Below are positions 39,090 to 48,719 of a stretch of DNA of 64,000 bases, piece by piece. Both the position numbers and the translations under genes were made by a program. Numbering within the stretch: position 1 is the stretch's first letter; every line of letters starts with the position of its first letter. Origin of the DNA: Porphyra umbilicalis (lineage: Eukaryota > Rhodophyta > Bangiophyceae > Bangiales > Bangiaceae). The notes below the pieces were generated by a model. It ran no database searches, was not told the origin of the DNA, and worked only from the letters and a program-made list of their open reading frames with translations. The stretch is from NCBI GenBank assembly GCA_002049455.2, contig KV919009.1, positions 55,745 through 119,744 of the forward strand, read 5' to 3'.

Positions 39090-40963
39090 GGCCCGGCAGG
39101 GGCAGGTGGGTCCACCGTTGGACTCGGATCCGGTTGCGGATCCCTGGGCGAGGCGCCGACCGTCTCGTCTCCGCTGAGGGAGCCGGTGTCGTCCGGCACC
39201 AGCGGATCACCCCAGGGGTCCCCGGCGATGGCGGCCATCGCGTATTGCAAACGACTCGGGCGTAAGGCGGGACGGGCCGCGCCAGGGGGTCCCGGGGCGA
39301 CCGTAGGCGGCGCACCTGTCCCCATCGCCCGGTCGAGCGAAGGACATACGCGGGCGTAGTGACCGAAACCGCGGCAGCGGTGGCACTGCACCTGGCTCAG
39401 GTGGACCAGAGCCGGCCGTCCCGCCGGACCGCCCGGTCGGGGAGACCATTGGGTTGCCGTTCTGGCCGACGGCGTCCGGGCCGCCGGTGGCGTAGGGTTG
39501 AATGCCTGGAACGGCTGCTGCGGTAGAGGCCGACCCATGGGGTTCCGGCTCTGTGGCGGCGTGGCCTCCGACGTCGTCGCTGGTGGCGCCGCCCAGAGGA
39601 CCGGTTCGGCTTTTGCTCCGCTCCCGGCGCCCAGCTGCAGGACGCTCTTGGCCCTGGCGTACCGGTCGGCTTTGCCGGTGGTGACCTTGACCGAGCGGAG
39701 CCCATCGCCGATATTCTGCGAAAGCGCCACGAGTTCGTCGAAGGTGGCGCATGTGCGGTCGGCCAGCTCGGCTTGGGCACGTACCGAGGGGTGGAGCCCT
39801 TTCAGGAACAGGTACCGTAGCTGCCCCGGGTCGTACATACCCATGAGCTGTCGGCCGAGCCTCATCAACCGCTGATAGAAAGCGCGTTCGCCTTCGTCTT
39901 GGCGCTGCTCCGCGGTGCGGAGGGCCATTTCGGCGGTGTGCAGGGCGTCCTCGGGTGCATAGCGGGTCAACAGATAGTTGATCGTGTGCGGGAAACCGGT
40001 ACCGACGGCGCTGCCGTGTGGGCCATTTGTTTCCTGGACGAAGTCGTCCTTCGCCTCACCGCCAATGCGGTAGGCGAGGAGGTACGGGGCCTCGCCCAGA
40101 GTGACATCCATTTCGTCCGCGGCTGTGCGGAAGCGAGTGAGGAGCGCCAGGACGGCCAGCGGATCCGAGCCATCGAAGAGCGTGACGCCGTGGAACGGAC
40201 CGTCCAGCAGGCGATGGCGCCTGCGGAGTTGGCTTGCTTGCGACCGGCCATACGTCGGATCCGCATTGCGGACGAGGTAGCGGCGGAAGTCGAGCAGCGA
40301 CGAGAACGGGCCATGCTTGGACGTCAAGGGGAGCGGCCAGGGGATGACCGCCATTGGCGTCGAAGCTGTCCGACCGGTGACCCGCGTGCGGGTGCGGCGC
40401 CGCGAGCGAACGCGGTGGCGCGCGGGGCCGGTGCTGTCACTGCTGCTGCTGCTGCTGGGGTCTCGGGGCGGCTTGTCGTCATCGGCAGACCGCGAAGAGC
40501 GGGCGTCGGGATCCGATCGTACGCCCGCGCTCCGCGAGGCCAACGGCGACGTTGAGGCAGCGGACCTGCGCGACCGGGGCCGGTCGCGCGGGGCCGGGGT
40601 GTTTGCCGGTGTTGGGTCAGTGGGCCGGGGTCCACTGGCGGTCGACATCGGCAACGTCCCAGTTGGGTCGCGCAACGTTGTCACGTCGGCGCGTAGCTCT
40701 CGGACGGACGCGGCCAACGTACGCACGAGCGTCGTTAACTCGGCGACCGCCGATTGCTCCGCGCGACGACTAGTATCGCCGAGGGAAGCGCCCGAGCCGC
40801 CCGAAGCGGGAGCCGCTGCGGTTGGATCGGGGAGACCAGAGGCATCGTGGGGAAGAGGGGGAGTCGTAGTCGCAGGGGCAGACCCGTCGGCCGTACGCCG
40901 AGCGTCAGCGCCCGTATCATGAGGGGGGGCAAAGCGCGGGGGATCGGCACCCCCGCTCGCCAT
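39080..40963 (-). CDS. Retrotransposon Gag
   Basis: ATG at 40963 (MASGGADPPRF) is the first in-frame ATG, preferred over an upstream GTG at 41035. It has 627 residues ending TAA 39082-39080. The N-terminal 230 residues are Pro/Ala/Ser-rich and disordered-looking. The Retrotrans_gag capsid region spans about residues 250-450 (GEAPYLLAYRIGGEAKDDFV, EQRQDEGERAFYQRLMRLGR, LRYLFLKGLHPSVRAQAEL). The nucleocapsid zinc knuckle CHRCRGFGHYARVC, a perfect CX2CX4HX4C, lies near residue 530. Packages element RNA in virus-like particles. The C-terminal Pro-rich tail leads into the frameshift site. Confidence 0.92.
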   Translation of the reverse strand: MASGGADPPRFAPPHDTGADARRTADGSAPATTTPPLPHDASGLPDPTAAAPASGGSGASLGDTSRRAEQSAVAELTTLVRTLAASVRELRADVTTLRDPTGTLPMSTASGPRPTDPTPANTPAPRDRPRSRRSAASTSPLASRSAGVRSDPDARSSRSADDDKPPRDPSSSSSSDSTGPARHRVRSRRRTRTRVTGRTASTPMAVIPWPLPLTSKHGPFSSLLDFRRYLVRNADPTYGRSQASQLRRRHRLLDGPFHGVTLFDGSDPLAVLALLTRFRTAADEMDVTLGEAPYLLAYRIGGEAKDDFVQETNGPHGSAVGTGFPHTINYLLTRYAPEDALHTAEMALRTAEQRQDEGERAFYQRLMRLGRQLMGMYDPGQLRYLFLKGLHPSVRAQAELADRTCATFDELVALSQNIGDGLRSVKVTTGKADRYARAKSVLQLGAGSGAKAEPVLWAAPPATTSEATPPQSRNPMGRPLPQQPFQAFNPTPPAARTPSARTATQWSPRPGGPAGRPALVHLSQVQCHRCRGFGHYARVCPSLDRAMGTGAPPTVAPGPPGAARPALRPSRLQYAMAAIAGDPWGDPLVPDDTGSLSGDETVGASPRDPQPDPSPTVDPPAPAGPGN

Positions 40964-41460
40964 CGGAGATAGGTTGGCTTCTTGTCTCGAGATAGCACAA
41001 ACCCGGACACGACGGCACCACGGCCCGTCGGGCACCGTCGAGCGACTCCCCCGGCCTGCAACAACAGCCGCCGGGTGACCGGGACCACGAAGTGGTCACG
41101 TCACGTGAACCGTCAGGGGCGTCCGCACCGTTGTCGCCGGGGCTCGCGAGAGGAGAGGCGTCCCTCGAAAGGGACGACGCCCTCTCCCCTGCTGCTCCAC
41201 CAAGTGTGGCAACAAAGAAGGCGCGAACAAATACCCTAGAACCACACTGACAGTACAAAAGAAAAGGACCTAAAGGGTCAACCTACCGAGAGGACCTAGA
41301 CGGCGCAAAGGCGCTCAAAGGCTAGGACTCGAGAGGGACGCCAAGATTTAGATGGCGAGCAAGACGGGGCAGCGCGGGGCAAGGCCGGCGCCGTAATAAC
41401 AAGACGAAAACAGACGAAAAAGAGAGACGTAAGAGTAGCCCCTGGCCCGAATAGGGGGGG

Positions 41461-41950
41461 CTACTTAGGGAGGGACAGCCGTCCCACAGGCCGCATTCCG
41501 AAGTACGGAGAGACGGGCGCAAGTCCCGGCAGGGGCATAAGTACTGGACTTAGCCCCTGCCGAATGCAACACCCACCAGCCCCCGTGGCAATCGGCATAT
41601 GGGCCGAGGCGAGGCTCTCTGCTTCGGGCTCGTCCTCGGCACCGTCGTCCCCAACAAGGTCAGAAAAAATGTCAGAGAGCAGCTCGGCGCGCACGGTGGC
41701 GGCGGAGGGCATGGCGTCGCGGGGCTCCAAGTCTCGCAGCTCCGCAGAGAGACCGGCACACGGGTCACAGCTCTGCAGCGTGCGCGACAGGCCCACCAAA
41801 AAGTCCATGATGGAAGCCCACTCGTGCAAGCGCGCGGGGAGGACGACGTGGTTGCCAACGCGTGTGGCCGGGACAAAGCCACACGCCTACGGCGCAAGAA
41901 GTGCATGGACGCCACAATGGCGCAGGGCACTGACACTAATGCCGCCCTCG
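41461..41950 (-). pseudogene. Degenerate ORF, possibly a hAT transposase fragment
   Basis: On the minus strand 41461-41889 reads HEWASIMDFLVGLSRTLQSC and PSAATVRAELLSDIFSDL, loosely resembling the EW..I..L...L segment before the C-terminal part of hAT transposases. A frame change near 41889 would join it to SVPCAIVASMHFLRRR upstream. No ATG in frame. Assignment is tentative. Confidence 0.2.
41527..41562. other. Inverted repeat, 10+5-bp stem
   Basis: CGGCAGGGGC (41527-41536) pairs with GCCCCTGCCG (41553-41562). Inside, TAAGT/ACTTA adds five pairs with one bulged base and a 5-nt loop. Could be an LTR-internal hairpin or a terminator-like structure of the minus-strand element. Confidence 0.6.
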
Positions 41951-42138
41951 TGTCGAGATGCTGTCAGCTGCTGTCAGCTGTCCGGTCGACCGCACGAGCC
42001 ATGAAAAGATTTTTCGTTTCATTTCACACGATCGAAATGAAGAACCCAGTGAGTTGACAAGACCCCCGACGTAGGTTAGCAACAACCTGCGGAGCAAGGC
42101 TGGAATGGCAGGTTTCGCTGTCACCCGGGGTGATCGCA

Positions 42139-42652
42139 ATGGGTTCTCGAATCGTCCCCTGCTTGGTGGATTCGAGTGACGATGACGAGACGCAGACTCG
42201 CGAGCTGCGCAACTCGACGGAGGTGTCGCACGCCGACGCGGCCAAGGCTGAGCTGGACGCCTTCTTGCATCTGGTTGATGGCAACAACAAGATGGACACG
42301 CTCGAGTTTTGGAGGCAACAGAACAACAAGTTCCCGTTGATGACGTTGGTGGCCTTCTCTGTTCTCGGGGCGGTCGGAACGTTGGCGGCAGCGGAGGGGG
42401 CTTTTTTCGACGGCGGGCAATATCATGACGCCGAACCGGTCTGCCCTCTCGTCGCAGCACCTGGAGATGCACTGTCTTATCCGGGGAAACGCGCATCTGC
42501 TCCCGACGCCCCTCGGCAAGGTCCACGTCCTGTCGGCGTTGAATGAGAACAAACTGCTATCCAAGATGTTGTTGGCTAGTCGCCGTCAAGTGTCCGGAGA
42601 TGCCAACAACATGTCGTCAGCGGACGACGCGCCAGTTGAGTGTATGCTGTAG
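42139..42652 (+). pseudogene. hAT transposase C-terminal dimerisation domain, frameshifted
   Basis: From ATG 42139 the frame reads an acidic spacer, then LDAFLHLVDGNNKMDTLEFW, RQQNNKFPLMTLVAFSVLGA and TLAAAEGAFFDGGQ, the pattern of the Dimer_Tnp_hAT domain (L.FW.....FP.L..LA....). The domain continues in the +1 frame from about 42420 (IMTPNRSALSSQHLEMHCLI, RGNAHLL) to a stop at 42652. So one base is missing or extra near 42417-42425. The catalytic RNase-H-fold part of a hAT transposase is absent. Interpreted as a decayed element end, although the short intact dimerisation domain could be a captured fragment. Confidence 0.72.
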
Positions 42653-43260
42653 GCGACAGCGACGCGGTGTTTGATTGTGTGTGTATACCATCGGGAGGTA
42701 TCGACTAGTGATGGGGATGGAGTCGTGGGGATTGGGAGAGACTCTGTGGCACTACGGTGCGGCATCCCCTGCGTTGCCAAGATCACCCACTCGGCAACGC
42801 ACGGGCCGCTCACTCGGTGCCGCGCACACGAGCGACCGGGCACAGGCACAACAACCAGCGCCTCCGGGCGTACACGTTTTCCTGTGGGTAGTTTTCCCCT
42901 CCGAGACACCCAGCCGGGGCCTTGTGCGGAGCTGCTGTCGAGAATGCCGACTATGCCCGCCAGCGGTGGGTCGGGGCGCTCCCACACCAGACAGATGGCC
43001 GAGGTCGAGTCCGGCCGTGAAAAGTTCCCGCAGAATACGGGGTGTGTTTTCTGGGAACAAAGTACCCGGTCACACATTTCGGTCGAAAAGTGCCCACGAA
43101 AAAATGCATACTGTTCACCGGCTGACAATGTACGCTTGATTGGAGCTCTCTCTTTCCGGCACGCGGTTGCTTGACAGGAAAAATCTCAAATACGCAGACG
43201 CTGGCAGAAAACGAGTACGCTTGAAGACCCCTGGATCATACACATAACTTTTCATTTTTT
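42653..43260. other. Intergenic
   Basis: Neutral composition, no recognisable feature. Confidence 0.4.
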
Positions 43261-43287
43261 CTAGTGCACGCGCGGGAGTACTTGCGG
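43261..43287 (+). repeat. 27-bp dispersed repeat, copy A
   Basis: CTAGTGCACG followed by CGGGAGTACTTGCG. Near-identical to 45867-45893, with related T-rich sequence preceding both. Confidence 0.7.
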
Positions 43288-45866
43288 TTTGCCCTGTGTC
43301 CACACCTTTTCGGGCCGTACGCAGTGTATCGATCACTGCTGCGGGTCGTTCGGGCATGGTTCGGTGCGCAACATGCGTCCAACAGTTTCTGTAGCTTTTC
43401 TCGTCTGTAGCATGTCAGACGCGGTCAGACGGACGCCGTACGTCACGTTTCGTGTTTAGGACGTCCGGGTTAGCTGCCTCAGAATGAGGGTGATGCGTTC
43501 AGACCTCCGGAAACGTCGATCCGGTCAGACGCGTGGACTGTATTTTGTGATTAGGTCCAGCGATGGCGCTCCAAGGGACAACCAAGGCACATTCTGTTCG
43601 AATATTCGAGCAGACGCTCGCGACCCATCGTCCTAGAGGAGAGAGCTCCCGGACGGCCGGCGGGAGCTGCCGACGGCTGCAACACCGCTATCGTCGGGGT
43701 CACCACCGCGGCGGCCGCACACGCCCGACACATCCCCCGCGCGCGTGTCGGTGCGCCACCGCCCGCGACCAACACCGCCGGCGCACGGTCGGCCGCCGCG
43801 CCGAAGAGGCGACCAGCCCCGCCCACCCCCCAGCGCGCGCGTGTGGGTGTCCCCGCCGTGGCCATCGTGGCGCCCGTCCGCCTCCACGCCACGTGCATGA
43901 ACCGCGGCGCCCGACGCCCGGCGCCGCTGGCGGCCGCACCGCCCGTTGCGAGCGATATGGCATGGTCCGAGGCGCCGCCGGCCCCCCCCGCATAGTCGCG
44001 GCGGCAGCGTTGACGGCGGCCCCGCCCACTGAGGCGCTCCCCCACTCCTCGCCCCCGCCACTGTCTGACGGGGGACGAGCTCCGCCGCCGTTGGGAGTGG
44101 GGAAGGTCGCCGGCAGCGTCGCCGCCGCCTCCCCTGCCGTGGCTGCCGCCGCCGTCGCTCCCGCCATCGCCGCGACTGCGACGGGTGGTGGCTGCGACTG
44201 CGGTGGCCGCGGCGGCGGTCTGTGATCCATGGCCCCACCGTCGCCGCTGCCGCCGCTAGTGGGTGTGCTCACCGCCGCCTACACGCCGACGGGGGCCGGC
44301 GGCGCGGAGTTCGAATGCGGGCTGCCTGCGTCGGCGGCGGCGGCGCCCAACTGCCGCGGCCATGGCGACCGGGACGCATGCGATCGACCGGCCGTGTGCC
44401 GCGTGCCAGGCCGCATGCCCGAGCTTTCTCTCTTGCGACCGGCCGCGCGCCGCGTGCCACGCGCGGCTCACCCGCGCGGCGGGTAGGGGGGGCGGCCACC
44501 GCCGCTGGCGGCGTCGCCGCCGCGCCTGCCGCCGACCTGGCGGTGGGCGGTCGACGACCGCGCGCGCGACGCGTGCCCGCACGCGGCGGCGGGTGGCGGC
44601 CGCGGCCACGGCCGAAGAGGGAGTGGCCGCGGCGGCGGCGGCGGCCGCGGAGATCGATTCCTCCGTGGTGGCGGGGCGCGGGTGCGGCCGCGCGGCAGCC
44701 ACCACCGCCCGTCGCGCGGCGGCCACCGAGGCGGTTGGGCGCGGGGGGCAGCGCGCCCCGCCGACGGCCTGGTGGCACCCGAGCTACCGCGTTCCACCCC
44801 CTTAGCCGCCACCGCCGTCGCCGCGGCGTTTACAGGCGTGCCCATGAGGGCGGTGGCCAAAGCCACGGCTGCGTTTCCGCCCCGCTGCCGTGGCGTCGGC
44901 GGTCGCGCGCGACTGCCGAGGCGGAGGCCGGCTGGTGGGCGCCACCACGGTCGCTCGCAGTGGGGCGCCGTCAGGCCGCCCACGGCGGCGCCGCCGCTGG
45001 TTTCGCCCCGCCCTTACTACAGCGTAGCGCCGGAACGGGGTTGGGGAACTCCCGACCCTGCCCCTCGCTGCCGATGGTCCTTGCCCCTGCCGGCGGGTGC
45101 GTCCCGTCGACGCTACGCGTGTGCGCGCTTAGGGGCGGCCTGTGGCGGCCGCTCCGACGGCAGCCGCAGCCGCGGCGTTGGCATCCCCCCTCCTCACCTG
45201 GCAGCGGCAACAGGCAAGCAGCGGCCGCCCCGCCAGCTGATGGGGCGGGGGCCCCCGGTCGGGCACACCCCGAGCCGCCTCCCGCACCAAGGCGTTGCGC
45301 GTGTGCACGCGGGCGGGGCGGAAGCGGCGCGCCGCCGCCGCCGCGCACCCGCGTCCGCGACGCCGACGGCGGCTCGGTGGGGGCACGGCGGCGCGGCGGG
45401 CGCCGGCGCCGAGCGCCACGCCGACGAGGGGGATGCAGGGCTTTCCTCTGGCGCAAAGGACGCGGGAGCGCGTGGAGACAGGGTGGGGGGGGGTTGAAGC
45501 CCCCCGCGGTTGCCCTGCTGGTCCGCCGTCCACTTGCATGGTCTGCGTGGCGGAGACTGCGCAAGGGCGATTGTACGGGGCTCCCGTGGTGGCCGCCCTG
45601 TGATGTGGATGAGAAAGGGGTGGAAAAAAGACAAAGAAGCTGTATTGATGTGGCGAGACAGTGGCGTAGGTGGAGGTGGCATTGTGTCTGAGCAGCGTTG
45701 CCTCTTGTCAGAGCACCCTCAGAAGATGCCCGTGAAGGTCTTGTCAATCTTTCGTCGTGTGAAAACGGTTTTGTCATTTGGCAATTCCAGGGTATTTCCC
45801 CTGGCCTTTAGGACAGGGTACTATCCAACATGCGCATAAGGGCCCCTATTTTTATGTTTTTCCGAG
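43288..45866. other. 2.6-kb segment between the 27-bp repeats, GC-rich, coding status unclear
   Basis: From 43.6 to 45.6 kb both strands are open over long distances (for example a 489-codon plus ORF at 44222). The translated sequences are Arg/Pro/Ala-rich without domains, and no frame is clearly favoured. A short Ala/Pro frame from ATG 44229 (MAPPSPLPPLVGVLTAAYTP) could be the start of a protein, but the frame closes after 85 codons. Confidence 0.3.
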
Positions 45867-45893
45867 CTAGTGCACGTTGCGGGAGTACTTGCG
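45867..45893 (+). repeat. 27-bp dispersed repeat, copy B
   Basis: CTAGTGCACGTTGCGGGAGT followed by ACTTGCG. Same orientation as copy A, 2.6 kb apart, bracketing a GC-rich block. Confidence 0.7.
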
Positions 45894-46892
45894 AGAAAGC
45901 GGGGTGGCCGCGGAGAGACCTCGTACGGCTCAGGCGGACGTCACCGTACGGTGAGTCCGACATGGTCAGAAGCGTCAACTTGCACCGTATCCGTACATGT
46001 GTTTTTGCACGATGGCCGTACGTAGGGCATTGGTGAGGTCCAACCATGTAGAAAGAGGGGTTTTTTCTCGTTCAGATGGCTTGAAATCGGGGGTCTGTGC
46101 TTCAGAAGAGCTGGAAACGAGGATGTGTGCTGCATCCGACCGCATCGGGAGAGTAATGACAGCGTACTTCGTGGAACCTGCCCCTGAGATGCTCTGGACG
46201 GTGATTTTATTCAGATTTGAACTCGGAGGAGAGGGCCCAAATTGTGGCCAGTCGGGACGCATCGGGAGGAGACCGGACAGGGGAGTACGTTCGGGGGGTT
46301 GTGGAGGGGTGGAGGGGCCGTGGGGCTGGAGGGGGGGGGGTGATGACGCCGCTGGCTTGCCGGTGGCAGCCCCTACGGCGGCGGCGGCGGCCCCTGCGCC
46401 CGCGCCCCCTGCTGCGATAGGCTTGCTGCTGGCAACAAACCTAGCCACCATTGACGAGGGGGCGCGAGTGGCGTGGCGTTTGCCCCGGGGAGCGGGTTGG
46501 CTGCACGGTAGCGGCGGCGAAGGCGGATGTAGGTGAGGCCGGAGGGATGGGGGGGGTGAGGCTGTCGGCGAGCCGTGCGTGACTTGGGTTGTCGCAAGCT
46601 CGGCGTTGCCTGGGTGGGGGGCCGGCGCGCTCCGGGGCGGACGGCTCGGGCGCGCGCGCCTGCACGTGGCGCCCGCAGGGACATGAAAGTAAAAGCCAAT
46701 GCAGTGCATGAAATATATAGCCACGTGCCAAGTGAAGCGCGACGCGGCATGTTTCGAGTCTAAATAATGCTTCGGAACTTACACAAATAGATGGTCTTTG
46801 ATCACAGCACAACTCGAAGACAGGGTATTTTCGCGTACACGCTTTCAGTTCGCGAACGCATTTTCAGTTAATCACTTGCCCATCCCTAGTTT
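45894..46892. other. Intergenic
   Basis: The minus strand 45975-46724 is open (Pro/Ala/Ser-rich) without recognisable domains. Nothing else is supported. Confidence 0.3.
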
Positions 46893-46948
46893 ATGAGCAA
46901 TTTGAGGCAAAACCGGGCTCGTGGTGGATCCAGCAACGAGGTGCACTG
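46893..46948 (+). repeat. 56-bp dispersed repeat, copy 3
   Basis: Begins ATGAGCAATTTGAGGC and ends AACGAGGTGCACTG. Same length and orientation as the copy at 19970, with unrelated flanks. No inverted partner was found nearby. Confidence 0.88.
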
Positions 46949-46989
46949 CGCAGCCCCCCCTCGCCTCTTCCCCGTGACTCTGCGTGCGA

Positions 46990-47125
46990 TCATCGGCCCG
47001 GCAGGAAATCGCATCGAGCATGCATCGAGCATGCATCGGGCTGCATCGGCCATCGAAGGTAGCATTCGATGGGCGTTTTTGGGTGCATCCGAGCCTCCAT
47101 CGAAGTGCATCGACCGATGCAGAAC
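46990..47125. repeat. CATCGA-rich short repeats
   Basis: GCATCGAGCAT occurs twice in tandem, followed by irregular GCATCGG/CATCGAAG words about every 10-15 bp. A related cluster lies at 48525-48625 (CCATCGA about every 12 bp). Confidence 0.6.
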
Positions 47126-47516
47126 AACCGCTGACAAGAACCCAACACCACGTGCGTTTCTTCCCGACAGACTACACTTCGAGACTCGGCCGCCGCTTCA
47201 TTGTGCACTGTGCACGGGCTCTTCTGCGAATGATTGGTCCAGCTACTGTACGCTTTGGATAAGCGCTCCGACAGGCATGCTGCTTACTGTAGAGGGCACT
47301 GGAACTGGAATTCCCAGGGAATGTCATCCGCAGAGTGCGGTATCCACGACGAGCTTACCTGCTCGAGGTCTTTGATTTACGTTGTAAGGTAACGAGCGAG
47401 GCCGCAAGTGCGAACCGTCGTGACTTAGATGACTGAGAATCGCTCGCGAAGAGATTGCCGCCAGCAAGGCGCGGTGTTACACTGTAGCGGGCAGTCTCTT
47501 CTCTGCTGCCGCGTCT

Positions 47517-48146
47517 TTGGCCCTGCCGGGCGGGCATGCTAAGGGGCGGCCCGGCTCCTGGGGCGCCGTGGCACCCACCACCCACACCGTCGCCACCCGA
47601 GCGGCCGCCGCCGCCCCCGTCGGTGGCGGCGGAGGACTCAGGCGGGACGAGCTTTCCCTTCCCCCCCGGGCGTGTGCGGCGGCGGGGTGCCCCGCCACCT
47701 CCCCGCCGGTGCACGCCGTCACCGACCACCGCGTCATTGGCGTGGGCGCGCGCCCTCAAGGCATTTCTCCCGTCCGACGGGTGGTCCGTGCAGCGGTGGC
47801 GCGGTCGAGGTGGGACCCCCTCCGTGCGGTGGCATGGCATCGCAACCGCCACACGCTCGCCGTGGGGGGGAAGGGGGGTGGGGGTGTTAGTGTGTTTGTG
47901 CGCTACCGTTTGTGGCACCTGTCCGGTCCGGCGGGCGGCGGCAGTGGCGCGACCGCCTCCTCGTCGGCAGCCGCGCTGGCCTTCGTCTTTTGCTGGCTCG
48001 CAGGCCGTCGTCGCGGGAAGCGTTTCGCGCGGGTAGGGGTCTCTCGACGGGCGGACCGTTTCCGCGAACAGGGCGCCATGCGTCGTAGCGGCGACGGCGG
48101 CCCGACCGCCGCCGCCGTATCGCCTGGCAACCCGCCGCCGGGGTAG
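47517..48146 (+). CDS. Hypothetical ORF with weak WD-repeat-like segment
   Basis: ORF of 209 codons. Around 47800-47900 it reads WDPLRAVAWHRNRHTLAVGG, resembling a WD40-type turn (AWHP..LAV), and the overlapping frame just before has ASLAWARALKAFLPSDGW. A frame change near 47790 could join them. The rest is Arg/Ala-rich. Without the remaining repeats, assignment to a WD protein is a guess. Confidence 0.2.
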   Translation: MALPGGHAKGRPGSWGAVAPTTHTVATRAAAAAPVGGGGGLRRDELSLPPRACAAAGCPATSPPVHAVTDHRVIGVGARPQGISPVRRVVRAAVARSRWDPLRAVAWHRNRHTLAVGGKGGGGVSVFVRYRLWHLSGPAGGGSGATASSSAAALAFVFCWLAGRRRGKRFARVGVSRRADRFREQGAMRRSGDGGPTAAAVSPGNPPPG

Positions 48147-48370
48147 CGGGGGCGAGGAAGCGCGCGTGGGTGGTCACAGAGCACGGCGACAGAGCGGCCG
48201 GGGGAGCATTCCCCCGCCGTGGCGGGGCGTCGACAACGGTATCGGGAGGGCGTGCCGGGGTCGAGTGCTGGCGTGCTGTCGGGGAATGCCCTGTTTCGGC
48301 CTAATTGCAATGACGCTCGACAGACAGTAAATACAAAATACTATCACTCTGGTCAAATAGTTATAGCGTT

Positions 48371-48456
48371 CAGCTCATTCATAGAACACTCACGCTATTG
48401 GACAAGCCTCGTTCAGCTCATTCATAGAACACTCACGCTATTGGACAAGCTCTTTT
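48371..48456. repeat. 43-bp tandem duplication
   Basis: CAGCTCATTCATAGAACACT at 48371 is repeated 43 bp later (48414). The two copies are almost identical to GGACAAGC. Confidence 0.9.
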
Positions 48457-48524
48457 GCGACCGTTACGAGCAACGAATCATGAGACTGGAGCTTCCGCGT
48501 CGGCTTCCTCGGCGTACAGTAATC

Positions 48525-48625
48525 GGGGGTCCATCGAGGGTCCATCGAAGATCCATCGAAAGCATGCCTCGATGGGGTTCTCAAGGCCCATCGAAGCCCC
48601 ATCGAGAATCCTTCTCGATGGACAT
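48525..48625. repeat. CCATCGA-type short repeats
   Basis: Seven or more GGTCCATCGA/CCCATCGAAG words, partly in inverted orientation (CTCGATGG), just upstream of the glycosidase gene. Related to the cluster at 46990. Confidence 0.6.
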
Positions 48626-48719
48626 TCCTGCCCGGCCGACGATGCTCCCCCCCTTCCCCGCCCTGCCTCCCTCCCCTCCTGCCGCCCTGCCTCCCCCCCC
48701 CGCCGCCGCCATGCTCCCC

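Larger units (their letters stand above)
34584..41250 (-). mobile_element. Ty3/gypsy chromovirus-type retrotransposon, internal region
   Basis: Gag, protease and pol are colinear on the minus strand over 6.4 kb, with domain order PR-RT-RH-IN-chromodomain, as in chromoviruses, plus an unusual C-terminal methyltransferase-like domain. The only evident lesion is one in-frame TGA between PR and RT. No LTR pair could be recognised: nothing to the left (to the N at 32298) matches DNA right of gag. The right LTR may end near 41248 (TGACAG, complement TGTCA) with TGG-starting leader sequence beside it at 41244, but this is weak. Confidence 0.85.
41251..42138. other. Leader/possible LTR side of retrotransposon and flanking DNA
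   Basis: Presumed 5' LTR region of the minus-strand element begins here, but boundaries cannot be set because no second LTR is present. Also contains the hairpin at 41527-41562 and a possible degenerate transposase fragment. Confidence 0.4.

Noticed and set aside
41225..41250. tRNA primer-binding site next to a 5' LTR end
   Set aside because: TGGTTCTAGGG on the minus strand starts with TGG as a primer site should, but I could not match it to a tRNA 3' end and no second LTR exists to confirm the boundary.
44222..45691. 489-codon ORF as a gene
   Set aside because: Over a fifth arginine with Pro/Gly and no domain; both other frames and the opposite strand are also open.
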